Part shown: piece by piece, positions 44,353-52,817 of the stretch
Layout of the letters: each line of letters opens with the position of its first letter
Position numbering within the stretch: position 1 is the first letter of the stretch
Assembly: GCA_963666805.2 (NCBI GenBank)
Contig: CAXXWR010000007.1
Coordinates: 248,001 to 312,000 of the forward strand
Origin: Fusibacter sp963666805
GTDB taxonomy: Bacteria; Bacillota; Clostridia; Peptostreptococcales; Acidaminobacteraceae
DNA: 64,000 nucleotides
Direction: 5' to 3'
The notes under the pieces: model-generated
The model's database searches: none
Told to the model about the DNA's origin: nothing
What the model saw: the letters and a program-made list of their open reading frames with translations, nothing else
Made by a program: the position numbers and the translations under genes

Positions 44353-45375
44353 CTATTCACCTATACTTTCTTTCAGCATCAAATCTTCTCGCTTCTCAAA
44401 CGGATAAATCAAATCCCACTTCAGTCTTAACTGATCCATTTGTTGCATGATATGAAGAATTAAATCATGGGGCATTTCTTGACATTCGATTTTTCCTTCT
44501 TCAATTGCTCTTTTACAAGCAAGAATTTCATATTCATAACCTGTTAGTTGTTTAGGCGGTGATAGTGTCTCTATTTTCTGGTCATGCTGGTTATAAACTT
44601 CTATACTATGAGGATTATTAATCCCTAAAATTTTGATGAAGCCTTTGTCACCTATAATGGTTGCTTCTCGCTTTGGCAATTTTACCATAGAGGTAATCAA
44701 TTCTGCCTGTTTGCCATCCTTGAAGTATAGCCAGATCTTGTCAGTCGCATCAACACCTGTCTTATACTTTTTACAAGTGCTCTCCATCCTTTCAATATCC
44801 TCACCAAAGAACATAGAGGCAAAATTTAACGTATAAACACCTAAATCCAAAAGCACACCGCCTGCAAGAGAGGGATCTTGCATCCGCTTATAAACAAAAT
44901 TAGGGAGTGTGAAAACTGCCTTTATTTTATAAGGCTTTCCAATCACCCCTGCCTCAATTAAGGCATCAATTTGAGATTTAAAAGGCATATAGCGTGTCCA
45001 AATGGCTTCCGCCAATAAAACTTGCTTTTCCTTTGCTAATTGAATCAACTGACGTGCTTGAGACGCATTGGCTGTAAAGGCTTTTTCAACCAGTACATTT
45101 TTATGGTGTTCCAAACACATCTTGGCGTGTTCAAAGTGAAGCGCATGGGGCGTTGCCACATATACCAAATCAACTTTTGGATCTAAGAGTAAAGCCTCAT
45201 ACGACCCATACGCTTTTAAAAAATGATACTTCGTTTTGAAATTTTCAGCTTTTTCAATATGGCGTGAAGCAACTGCATAAGCACACACCTGATTAGAATC
45301 CATTTGACCTAATGTTTCAGCCATTTGACTTGCAATATTTCCTGCACCTATAATTGCGACATTCATTATCCCCAT
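44353..45375 (-). CDS. Gfo/Idh/MocA family oxidoreductase
   Basis: A 340-residue NAD(P)-dependent dehydrogenase. N-terminal Rossmann motif GAGNIASQMAETL, then YVATPHALHFEHAKMCLEHHKNVLVEKAF with the catalytic lysine of the EKP-type motif (here EKAF), and LDLGVYTLNFA where the family has the active-site histidine/aspartate segment. The usual EKP proline is alanine. Substrates are usually sugars, inositol or trans-dihydrodiols; none is evident here. AAGGAG before the start. Confidence 0.85.
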   Translation of the reverse strand: MGIMNVAIIGAGNIASQMAETLGQMDSNQVCAYAVASRHIEKAENFKTKYHFLKAYGSYEALLLDPKVDLVYVATPHALHFEHAKMCLEHHKNVLVEKAFTANASQARQLIQLAKEKQVLLAEAIWTRYMPFKSQIDALIEAGVIGKPYKIKAVFTLPNFVYKRMQDPSLAGGVLLDLGVYTLNFASMFFGEDIERMESTCKKYKTGVDATDKIWLYFKDGKQAELITSMVKLPKREATIIGDKGFIKILGINNPHSIEVYNQHDQKIETLSPPKQLTGYEYEILACKRAIEEGKIECQEMPHDLILHIMQQMDQLRLKWDLIYPFEKREDLMLKESIGE

Positions 45376-45413
45376 AAAAAAGCTCCTTTTAAACAGTGTC
45401 TCAATTCAATTAA

Positions 45414-46388
45414 TTATAACGCTATTGGGCTATCTATAAATTGAGGTTCATTGGTTTCCATTTGCTCTGTTGTTTCAACAGGATTACCTGCTTCATCATG
45501 GGTAACATGAGTGATTGTTCCCTCAATATAATCATACTTGGTTTCATCAGCATTATCCATGGTTTGATCGCCTGTAAAGTATTCCCCTTTTGTCAAGTGA
45601 ATCAATTGCCACTTATCTTCTAACAATCTGTAATTAGCAATATCATACCAACGCCAATTGCTGCCACCATAATGGTTAATTTGAATTTCACTATTTTCAG
45701 TATCTAATGTAATGCCTTCAAAAGGATCACCCCAGACCCCACCAGAGCCTGACTCTAAGACTGCTGAATCTGAAGTCACAGCAAGGTCATATCCTTCTGA
45801 TTGATTACCATAAGCAATCAATACTTTTCGCGCTTTACCAAAATCACCAGATGTAACACTCTCTACTACGAGTACAGCATCTGATAAACCATCATGATTT
45901 AAATCGCCATAAGCTACTGCATCTTCATTAAGTTTTGTTTGTCCATCAACTGTAAAAGAAAGCGGTGAATAGTTTTCTGGAATTAACTCAACAAGTGCTT
46001 GAGGTAATTCAGTAGACGTTTCATCAGTATCATCATTCACTGAAGAATTGTCCGTATCTTCTGAATCTGAATCAGCTTGACTATCTGCTTCATTATCTGT
46101 ATTGTTGCTATTATCTTCAGCATCACTTGTAGTGTCTTCATTTGTATTATCTTCATTTGTAGTGTCATTATCATCTGAATCATGAGTAGCTGGTTCATCA
46201 CCCGTTGTTTGATCCGTATTTTGATCCGTTGCTTGATCTGTATTTTGATCCGTATTTTGATCTTCTGATTCAGCAGGATTACCTGCGTTGTTATCCGCTG
46301 GTGGTGTATCAAGTGGCTGGTCCGATTTTGTACAAGCTACACTCGTCATCAATAAGATGATCATCAGTGTTAACATTATTTTTTTCAT
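45414..46388 (-). CDS. Lipoprotein with low-complexity acidic linker and Ca-binding-like motif
   Basis: A 324-residue exported lipoprotein. Signal peptide with lipobox TSVAC, then about 100 residues of Asp/Thr/Asn/Glu repeats (NTDQ units), then a globular domain of about 190 residues containing GDLNHDGLSDAVLVVE, an FG-GAP/EF-hand-like D-x-N-x-D-G-x-x-D loop often seen in extracellular beta-propeller-like domains. No catalytic motif is recognised. The repeat-rich linker probably spans the cell wall. Start after AGGAG. The repeat DNA lies at 46209-46262. Confidence 0.82.
   Translation of the reverse strand: MKKIMLTLMIILLMTSVACTKSDQPLDTPPADNNAGNPAESEDQNTDQNTDQATDQNTDQTTGDEPATHDSDDNDTTNEDNTNEDTTSDAEDNSNNTDNEADSQADSDSEDTDNSSVNDDTDETSTELPQALVELIPENYSPLSFTVDGQTKLNEDAVAYGDLNHDGLSDAVLVVESVTSGDFGKARKVLIAYGNQSEGYDLAVTSDSAVLESGSGGVWGDPFEGITLDTENSEIQINHYGGSNWRWYDIANYRLLEDKWQLIHLTKGEYFTGDQTMDNADETKYDYIEGTITHVTHDEAGNPVETTEQMETNEPQFIDSPIAL
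46209..46262. repeat. 12-bp tandem repeat within the lipoprotein linker
   Basis: About four and a half copies of TTGATCCGTATT with small changes, in frame with NTDQ codons of the lipoprotein. Prone to slippage by its nature; 12 bases keep the frame. Confidence 0.85.
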
Positions 46389-46403
46389 ATTGTGCTCCTT
46401 CTT

Positions 46404-47258
46404 CTATTGTCTCGTAAATCGTCGGGCAGAACCCCCAACAATCACTTTGTGTATTTTGTCTTCTTTTTTGCTTATTTTAACAATTATGCTAGAGGGTTCA
46501 CCCATTTCAACCCCTTGTTCAAATAAATAATTTCCTTCTTGAACGTGATCCATATAGGTCATTAAATAGGCTCCCAATGCACCATTAGACGTCCCCGTTG
46601 CCGATTCTTCTTTTATCCCATATAAGGGCGCAAAATTTCGAACCCTTGCTTGATAGATTCCCTCTTCAATTTTACAAAAAGCATGTATACCAACAGCTTG
46701 ATGCTCTTGACTTAATTTAGCGATTGCTTCATCATTCGGTACCATGTTTTCTAAAGCTTCTAAAGATTTGACAGGCACTATAATATCTTTAAGCCCTGTT
46801 GAAATCATTTGAATAGGATAATTAGTATCTATAAGCTCTAATGTCAAAGCGTCATAACATGGTAAAATGACTTCTGGCTTAAGGGTGTCATAAAAAACAG
46901 GCAGGGTTTGTTCCATGAGCACTTTATCACTCAAAACCTCTATTGCTAGTATCCCCGCTAAGGTTTCTTGTGTATAATGCCCTTCCTTAATAAGGCCCAA
47001 ATCTCTCAAACAATTAAAAGTAGCAATGGTAGCATGTCCACATAAATCGACTTCTCCTTCGCCTGTAAAAAAACGCACTTTGAAATCAGCTTTATCGGAT
47101 TTCATCACAAAAGCCGTTTCAGAATAGCCTAACTGACGTGCGATTTTTAACATTTCAGATTCACTTAAATCATCTGCATCTAAGGCAATACCCGCAGGAT
47201 TACCACCAACGCCATCTTGATCAAAAGCTGCATACTCATAAATACGCTCTTTCATCAT
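46404..47258 (-). CDS. PhzF-family isomerase-like protein
   Basis: A 284-residue protein of the PhzF/YddE fold. N-terminal half starts YEYAAFDQDGVGGNPAGIALDAD with the glycine-asparagine-proline and ARQLGYSETAFVM (conserved glutamate), then GEVDLCGHATIATF; second half has ATGTSNGALGAYL. Members include phenazine enzymes and many of unknown role. No phenazine genes nearby. AAGGAG before two adjacent ATGs; the first is listed. Confidence 0.88.
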   Translation of the reverse strand: MMKERIYEYAAFDQDGVGGNPAGIALDADDLSESEMLKIARQLGYSETAFVMKSDKADFKVRFFTGEGEVDLCGHATIATFNCLRDLGLIKEGHYTQETLAGILAIEVLSDKVLMEQTLPVFYDTLKPEVILPCYDALTLELIDTNYPIQMISTGLKDIIVPVKSLEALENMVPNDEAIAKLSQEHQAVGIHAFCKIEEGIYQARVRNFAPLYGIKEESATGTSNGALGAYLMTYMDHVQEGNYLFEQGVEMGEPSSIIVKISKKEDKIHKVIVGGSARRFTRQ

Positions 47259-47380
47259 AAAACTCCTTTTCTCAATAAAATGATTGTCCTGCCATACCCT
47301 TTAAATTGACCTAACAGTACTGTCTTAATCTGATACTTTCATTTTTCTTATAGTTCTATTTATGCCCTTCTCTTTTCAGC

Positions 47381-47890
47381 TTAAAAATGTACTGCATACT
47401 TATAGATTTCATCACTGTCAAGATGGTCATTAATAATTTGAACAGCCTGACTCCGAGTATCTGCAGGCCCTGTATAGTAGTCATTAGGATCACTGGTAAA
47501 GGACCCATCCATTAATTTTCTTTCACCTAAAAAAGTCACTTGATTGACGTCTTCATTAATATAAATCACCCCTAAGTCAACGGGTTTTCCATCTATAACA
47601 CCCACGAAAGAGGTAAACTGATTAACCGGCAAGTCCACCCACTCTACTCTTTCGCCTCTAAAGTCAATTTGACCTGTAAAACGCGTAGGGGAAAAGAAGT
47701 GTTTGTATTCATTACCAACAAGATCAATCGACTCATAATCCTTTACATCTTTATCATCTATCATAATGTGTAACATTTCAATATGACGATTAACTTTAAT
47801 CGGAAAATGGTATGCAATAAGCATTATAAAGATAACCAAAAGAGTAACTGGTAACATTTTTTTGACTTGATTCTTTTTCTTATTTTTCAT
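47381..47890 (-). CDS. Membrane-anchored hypothetical protein
   Basis: A 169-residue protein with a lysine-rich N-terminus and one membrane helix (VTLLVIFIMLIAYHFP), leaving an outer domain of about 130 residues without known motifs. Segments such as FTGQIDFRGERVEWVDLP hint at a beta-rich domain. AAGGAGG before the ATG. Not recognised; surface location is inferred from the helix. Confidence 0.65.
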   Translation of the reverse strand: MKNKKKNQVKKMLPVTLLVIFIMLIAYHFPIKVNRHIEMLHIMIDDKDVKDYESIDLVGNEYKHFFSPTRFTGQIDFRGERVEWVDLPVNQFTSFVGVIDGKPVDLGVIYINEDVNQVTFLGERKLMDGSFTSDPNDYYTGPADTRSQAVQIINDHLDSDEIYKYAVHF

Positions 47891-47992
47891 ACAATTGCCT
47901 CCTTATCTTCTATAGTTCAACTTTACCACTTTCATGTTAAAATGCACTATGTTTAGGACAAACTACTGAAAAAACAGAATAAACAACACTTC

Positions 47993-48032
47993 AAAAAAAG
48001 AGAAGGAATAGGCACAAAGGCACTTATTCCTT
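47993..48032. terminator. Terminator of the sigma/ABC operon
   Basis: AAGGAATA / TATTCCTT stem with an inner GC pairing, and T-runs on both strands. On the minus strand it follows the permease gene by about 100 bases. Confidence 0.7.
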
Positions 48033-48131
48033 TTTTATCTTTATAACATCTCTTATTATAGCAAATATCTCGGACAAGGTCAGCCCTATTTTACTATTTT
48101 ATAGTACTTTAACTATCTCTATCTCTACCGG

Positions 48132-49358
48132 CTAAATCACCTTTGACTTTTGATAAGACTTATAAATAAGCGGCACCAAAGTAGCCGTTAATAGGCCATA
48201 AATAAGGAGCAATAAGGGAAATGCTAAAAAAACGCGGTCTCCTATTGTATAAAGGTAATAGTAAGCGGTCACATCATCTACTTGGAGTAATTGTCCTGGT
48301 AGAAGTCCCCAAACAGAGGTACGAAGCTCAAAACTGGTTAAAAAAGCAGGTAAAAAAATTGCCGCAAAGGGAAATACAATACTCACCACAGCAGACCGTG
48401 TTAAAATAGATAACAACATCACTGCTGATAGCATGAATAACGTCCCCAAATAGCCACCAAAAATAATCATCAAAAACTTTTGAAAGAAAGTAACATTATA
48501 AAGGCTCTTCCATCCAACAGATTCAATTTGTATAGGAATATCTCCACCCGTGTTTCCAAAAATACTGAATATAATAAGGGCAAACAATCCCATCATTACC
48601 CAGTAAACAATAGTTGTTAGCAGAAAACCCGCCTGTATCTTGGCACGAATTCCTTTCCCTCTTCCGTGGTAAGTAGAAAACAATATAGCGTCAGATTGTT
48701 GCTGATGTTCCTTGGGAAAAATACCAGAAATAAGAAGACTTAAAACAACAACTGATAATATAATGACCATCGAACTATACTGAAAGAAAACGCTATAACC
48801 ATCAAAAGGTTCATAATAAAAAGGCGTATCCAGTGAATTGATTTGGTCTTCAACAAAATCTTTTTGAAGAGGCGTAAATGCGAAATTTTCCTCTCCACTG
48901 TCTGCTAACCAATCATTAATAATTTGAATACGATTCTTATAAGCATTACCCACTTCATCAGCACTTACCGTATCTATACGATAATAATCATATTCAGAAA
49001 AGCCTGTAAAACTTTGGTTAATCATCTCTTTTAGGTCAGAATACCCTTGCTTTTGACTATAAGCTTTGTCCTGTAACTGATAATCATCAGAGAGGGCATT
49101 GGGCGTATGATTAATGTAGTCATTTCTAGCAATTACCTTTTGCAGCATTTCTGTATCGACAAGCCCCGTCCATTGCATTTTAGCATTTTCAAGTTGTCTA
49201 GCTGCCCATATGCCCTTGTGCAGTTCGCCTTCTTCATCAACATAGTTCATGCTAGAAACAGATGAATAACTGGCTACAAGCAATATTATAATTAAGGCAA
49301 CGAGAGCTATTTTTCCCGAACGACCTAGTATCATTTTTTTGAGTTCATATTTTAGCAT
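48132..49358 (-). CDS. ABC transporter permease (export type)
   Basis: A 408-residue permease with an N-terminal helix, a large outer loop of about 170 residues and five further helices near the C-terminus, the layout of ABC-2-type exporters. It follows the ATPase gene by 39 bases with AAGGAGG before the ATG. Together with the ATPase and the sigma factor it forms one operon. Cargo unknown; antimicrobial-peptide or lipid export is possible by analogy only. Confidence 0.82.
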   Translation of the reverse strand: MLKYELKKMILGRSGKIALVALIIILLVASYSSVSSMNYVDEEGELHKGIWAARQLENAKMQWTGLVDTEMLQKVIARNDYINHTPNALSDDYQLQDKAYSQKQGYSDLKEMINQSFTGFSEYDYYRIDTVSADEVGNAYKNRIQIINDWLADSGEENFAFTPLQKDFVEDQINSLDTPFYYEPFDGYSVFFQYSSMVIILSVVVLSLLISGIFPKEHQQQSDAILFSTYHGRGKGIRAKIQAGFLLTTIVYWVMMGLFALIIFSIFGNTGGDIPIQIESVGWKSLYNVTFFQKFLMIIFGGYLGTLFMLSAVMLLSILTRSAVVSIVFPFAAIFLPAFLTSFELRTSVWGLLPGQLLQVDDVTAYYYLYTIGDRVFLAFPLLLLIYGLLTATLVPLIYKSYQKSKVI

Positions 49359-49397
49359 TGTCTTCCTCCTTATTCATTGAATCAATGCAATCCGTCA

Positions 49398-50276
49398 TCA
49401 CAATTCGACTTGTCCTTGATAGCCAAAATAATATAAAAAAACATCTTCTAGTGTCGTATCAACCAACCTCGCCTGATCAAATGGCGGTGTTTTACTAATT
49501 ATTCTCAACTCTACGCCAGCTTCTATTGTCTTCATATTCACAACATTATAAGCAGCCACTAAGCTATTTACCAATGATCGATCAACAGGACATAACCATA
49601 CTTGCTCTGGCATCTCATCAATAATCTGTTCAACACTTCCTTGATGTTTAATTTGACCTTCTTTTAAAATAATAATTTCCTTAGCGATATACGCAACATC
49701 TGAAACAATGTGAGTAGATAATAAGACCATTCTATTCTCTGATAGTTGACTAATTAAATTCCTAAACCTAACACGTTCACTCGGATCAAGTCCCGCTGTG
49801 GGTTCATCAAGAATCAAAATCTTAGGGTTGTTTAAAAGTGCCTGTGCCATTCCTACTCTCCGTTTAGTCCCACCTGACAATTGCTTCATTTTTTGATGAT
49901 AAAATGCCTCAACACCTACTTCCTTTGCTAAAAATTGAGCGCGTTTAACGGCCTCTTTAGCAGGAATACCTTTCAAGCTTGCAATATAAAGAAGGTAGTC
50001 TTTAACTGTAAAATAAGGGTAAAAACCAAATTCTTGTGGTAAATATCCAATCAATTGGCGATAGTCAGCCCCTAACGCTTCAATGTTCTTCCCGTCAAAA
50101 GTAATTTGTCCACTGCTTGGCTGTAAAAGTGCACAAATCATCCTCATCAGTGTCGTTTTACCAGCCCCATTAATCCCCAATAGACCATAAACCCCATTTG
50201 AAAGTGAACAATTGATATCCCTAATAACTTCTTTATTTCCAAATTGCTTGCTAAGATGGTTAATATTTAATTCCAT
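49398..50276 (-). CDS. ABC transporter ATP-binding protein
   Basis: A 292-residue ABC ATPase. Walker A GINGAGKTT, signature LSGGTKRRVGMAQALL, Walker B ILILDEPTAGLD and the switch STHIVSD. C-terminal extension of about 70 residues is typical of exporter ATPases. GGAGG before the start, five bases after the stop of the membrane protein gene. Its partner is the permease at 48132-49358. Confidence 0.92.
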   Translation of the reverse strand: MELNINHLSKQFGNKEVIRDINCSLSNGVYGLLGINGAGKTTLMRMICALLQPSSGQITFDGKNIEALGADYRQLIGYLPQEFGFYPYFTVKDYLLYIASLKGIPAKEAVKRAQFLAKEVGVEAFYHQKMKQLSGGTKRRVGMAQALLNNPKILILDEPTAGLDPSERVRFRNLISQLSENRMVLLSTHIVSDVAYIAKEIIILKEGQIKHQGSVEQIIDEMPEQVWLCPVDRSLVNSLVAAYNVVNMKTIEAGVELRIISKTPPFDQARLVDTTLEDVFLYYFGYQGQVEL

Positions 50277-50281
50277 GTAGT

Positions 50282-51043
50282 TTAAACCTCCCTCAAATCA
50301 TTGGCTCTTTTCAATGTGTTTTTAACGACAACAACTAATCCTAAAATGGCAATCAAAAAGAGGATAACACCTATAATAGGGCTGATGCTTTCATAAATCG
50401 GTAAAGTCGTCACACAAAATGTCCAAAGACCATTCCACACAACACAAAACATAATCGCAATGGATTCATTCATTTTTTCATATCGACTTAAAATAGAAAA
50501 ACAGATAATAGCTGTAACAATCATAGGAAACAAAAAATTAATGATTAAACTTAAATAAGTCATTTGAACAGACAATGTGACAAAGGCACAAAAGACCATA
50601 ATAAAGGTAATATCAACCCATAGGAATAATATCATACGTGCGGCATAAATCTGTTTTAGAGTAAAATACGTGGTCTGTTCAATTTCTGTAGAGTGAGTGG
50701 ATTGATTTTTCCACAATTCTGGAATCATCAGAATGATAAATAAAGTGCCCATAATCCCAAGTTTTTTTTCATCGGTATGTGTGAATGATGAACTGGTCAA
50801 ATACAGACTGGTTAAAAAAAGTAAAATGCCCTGAAACAGCCACCACTTCTTTTCAATAAAATGCCATTGTCCTTTTATGAACATCCAATACGTTGTTAAA
50901 ACAGATGGCTCATTTGACCTCACCTCTGAACTGATTGCATCTACACAGCGATTAATTTGTTCACCGGTTGCTTGGTCTTTAGATAGAGTCTGATAGTGAT
51001 TTATATATTGGGTGAATCGTTCCGTCTTCTCCTTCATTTTCAT
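50282..51043 (-). CDS. Predicted anti-sigma-like membrane protein
   Basis: A 253-residue protein with a cytoplasmic N-terminus of about 60 residues and six predicted helices. It starts 65 bases inside the sigma-factor gene and precedes the ABC genes, the position commonly held by an anti-sigma factor. I see no classic zinc-binding anti-sigma motif (HxxxCxxC), so the role is inferred from gene order. Two ATGs are six bases apart; the first is listed, AGAGGAGG lies just upstream. Confidence 0.6.
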   Translation of the reverse strand: MKMKEKTERFTQYINHYQTLSKDQATGEQINRCVDAISSEVRSNEPSVLTTYWMFIKGQWHFIEKKWWLFQGILLFLTSLYLTSSSFTHTDEKKLGIMGTLFIILMIPELWKNQSTHSTEIEQTTYFTLKQIYAARMILFLWVDITFIMVFCAFVTLSVQMTYLSLIINFLFPMIVTAIICFSILSRYEKMNESIAIMFCVVWNGLWTFCVTTLPIYESISPIIGVILFLIAILGLVVVVKNTLKRANDLREV

Positions 51044-51593
51044 TTTCCTCCTCTCTTAAAATTTTCTCCAATAATATCTTGCCTCTTTTTAATCGATATT
51101 TGACAAGCGTCGGTTTTATGCACAGTATTTTAGCAATCTCACTTATTTTTAATTCATTAAAGTAGTGAAGAACAATAATTTCTCTGAATTCTGTAGCCAG
51201 TTGAGATAAAGCCCATTCTAAAAGAAGTTGATTCTCTACTTGGTGAATGGGATCTTGTTTTAAAGAAACACTTTGTTGCTCAAAATGATTTCCCGAAGCC
51301 CTATCCCTTGCCTCATCAAAAAACTGATCTGACTTGCGTTTATAATGATCTTTTAGTAAATTACGCGCAATGGTGTAAAGATAATTCTTCAACTTATATT
51401 GGTGCTCATACTGGTCAATATGCTTAATAAACCGCGAAAAGGTTTCCTGAGTCAAATCTTCTGCATCTGCCACTTGATAAGTATGGTGATAACAATACTT
51501 GTAAATATCAGGATAATAGTCCCTAATAAGTGACTCAACTGCTTTGGGATCCCTTTTTTTCAATTGTTTTATCCTAAAATAATCACTCTGCAT
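50979..51593 (-). CDS. RNA polymerase ECF-type sigma factor
   Basis: A 204-residue sigma-70-family factor. Region 2 is clear (ESLIRDYYPDIYKYCYHHT, DAEDLTQETFSRFI, YTIARNLLKDHYKRK) and region 4 ends the protein (LATEFREIIVLHYFNELKISEIAKIL, then VKYRLKRGK). The C-terminus is overlapped by the following membrane protein gene. Minus-strand TTGTCA-17-TACATA (51620-51648) could be its promoter. It heads the operon with the ABC exporter. Confidence 0.9.
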   Translation of the reverse strand: MQSDYFRIKQLKKRDPKAVESLIRDYYPDIYKYCYHHTYQVADAEDLTQETFSRFIKHIDQYEHQYKLKNYLYTIARNLLKDHYKRKSDQFFDEARDRASGNHFEQQSVSLKQDPIHQVENQLLLEWALSQLATEFREIIVLHYFNELKISEIAKILCIKPTLVKYRLKRGKILLEKILREEENENEGEDGTIHPIYKSLSDSI

Positions 51594-51669
51594 TTTTAGC
51601 CTCTTTTTTTATAATGTCTTATGTAATGTATAACGATTCATCTGACAAAAAAGATAGTCTTACTCAAAA

Positions 51670-51693
51670 AAAATCCTCCGATTGGAGGATTTT
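51670..51693 (-). terminator. Rho-independent terminator after yjdF
   Basis: AAAATCCTCC / GGAGGATTTT with a 4-base loop, then TTTTTT on the minus strand. Confidence 0.92.
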
Positions 51694-51700
51694 CGCATCT

Positions 51701-52132
51701 TTAATGGCCACGTTTTTTTGCTTTCTTCTTAAGTTGTTTTTGCTGAAAAGCTTGTTTTAGATACTGGTCTTTATCGTGTTTTCGCTTGGCCTTTCTCGCC
51801 ATTTTGTGTTGGTCTCGTTCCTTTTGAATGGCTTCTTGAGCCTTCGTTCTGACGCCAACCTGATGTGTCATCTTTTGAATTTCTCGCTGTAATCTTTTGG
51901 GATTCTTCGCTTTTATGCGCTTATTCGCTTCTTCTTGGTCTTTGATAGGCGCTGAAAAAGTTAACGCATAATATTGCTGATCTAAAAATGCATAGACCTC
52001 ATAATCTTTAGGTTCAGGTCCAAAAGTCACTTTTGCAACTTGAAGCTCATCACCGTCTAAGCGTTCTACCACGCCAACCCAAAAGGGATTTTCAAAATAA
52101 ATCGTCACTTGTCCACTTAAATAAATGCTCAT
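51701..52132 (-). CDS. yjdF: YjdF family protein (DUF2992)
   Basis: A 143-residue protein of the YjdF family: N-terminal beta domain (SGQVTIYFENPFWVGVVERLDG in part) followed by a lysine- and glutamine-rich helical tail (QKMTHQVGVRTKAQEAIQKERDQHKMARKAK in part). Function is unknown; the gene is known to be controlled by a yjdF RNA that binds azaaromatic compounds, and such an RNA lies upstream here. The start at 52132 follows AAGGAGGG; an ATG ten codons earlier has no site. Confidence 0.9.
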   Translation of the reverse strand: MSIYLSGQVTIYFENPFWVGVVERLDGDELQVAKVTFGPEPKDYEVYAFLDQQYYALTFSAPIKDQEEANKRIKAKNPKRLQREIQKMTHQVGVRTKAQEAIQKERDQHKMARKAKRKHDKDQYLKQAFQQKQLKKKAKKRGH

Positions 52133-52159
52133 ATTACCCTCCTTGTTAAAGCATCTATT

Positions 52160-52245
52160 CAAGAAGGGACAACCCAGGAGGGCAGGTTACTGACAGCTTT
52201 TAAACTGCATCCGGACTACCTACCGGATCGTGTTTTTATCTTGAA
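52160..52245 (-). ncRNA. yjdF-type RNA (azaaromatic-sensing riboswitch)
   Basis: Minus strand leader directly before yjdF: AAAACACGATCCGG, hairpin ATCCGG / CCGGAT with an 8-base loop holding TAGGTAG (52209-52228), then CAGTTTAAAAGCTGTCAG and an AACC / GGTT stem (52165-52188), then the AAGGAGGG site. The GATCCGGTAGGTAG wording and position agree with the yjdF motif as I remember it. Exact boundaries need a covariance search. Confidence 0.8.
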
Positions 52246-52345
52246 GTTATTCAATTGATTCAGCCTAATTTTACTGGCCTCTAAAACAATTATTGCTTGT
52301 TAATAGTTTAGCACATTGGTGTGCGAATGTATATTATGGCTTAAC

Positions 52346-52777
52346 TTAATCCGCCAATAATTGTAAGATAATAATGATTACAAAGCTGATGATAACGAGG
52401 GCTCTCAGGATATTTTTTAGTAATCGCCGTCTTTTTTCCAAGGGTTCATATTCATTAAAAGGCTCTACTTCATCTTCTCCTTGAGCTGCCAAAGCTTGCT
52501 TTGAAAGTTCTACTTCATCCATAGCCTCTCCACTGTTTTGTTCTCGCCACAATTGATTAACCAGCTCTTTAGCTCTTTCAAAATCCGCTTGTCTTACCAT
52601 GACACTTGAGCCTTGTATGTTAACCCCTTGAACGATCCGTAAGTATTCACCCATGCCTTTTTCTTCAAGATAAACGGGGATACCATTATCTTCTAACAGG
52701 GCTATGACAATACCAAGGTCAACCTCTGAAGTTGTGTCATAAACTTTTACAAATGTATTTTTCGAGTCTGCCACCAT
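52346..52777 (-). CDS. DUF2007-domain protein with C-terminal membrane helix
   Basis: A 143-residue protein. Residues 5-75 fit the DUF2007 'putative signal-transducing' fold (VKVYDTTSEVDLGIVIALLEDNGIPV, then VMVRQADFERAKELV), which may be a PII-like domain. An acidic linker and one helix (NILRALVIISFVIIIILQLLA in part) end it. Function unknown. GAGGAGG sits close to the ATG; a GTG next to it is possible. Confidence 0.78.
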   Translation of the reverse strand: MVADSKNTFVKVYDTTSEVDLGIVIALLEDNGIPVYLEEKGMGEYLRIVQGVNIQGSSVMVRQADFERAKELVNQLWREQNSGEAMDEVELSKQALAAQGEDEVEPFNEYEPLEKRRRLLKNILRALVIISFVIIIILQLLAD

Positions 52778-52817
52778 AACCTCCTCTAAAAGTATTTCCT
52801 TGATTAAAATGCTTATC

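Noticed and set aside
46209..46262. CRISPR-like short repeats
   Set aside because: The repeats are head-to-tail without spacers and lie in a coding region.
46037..46312. Frame rich in Ile/Gln/Met within the lipoprotein linker
   Set aside because: It is the shifted reading of the NTDQ repeats in the real gene, without a start signal.
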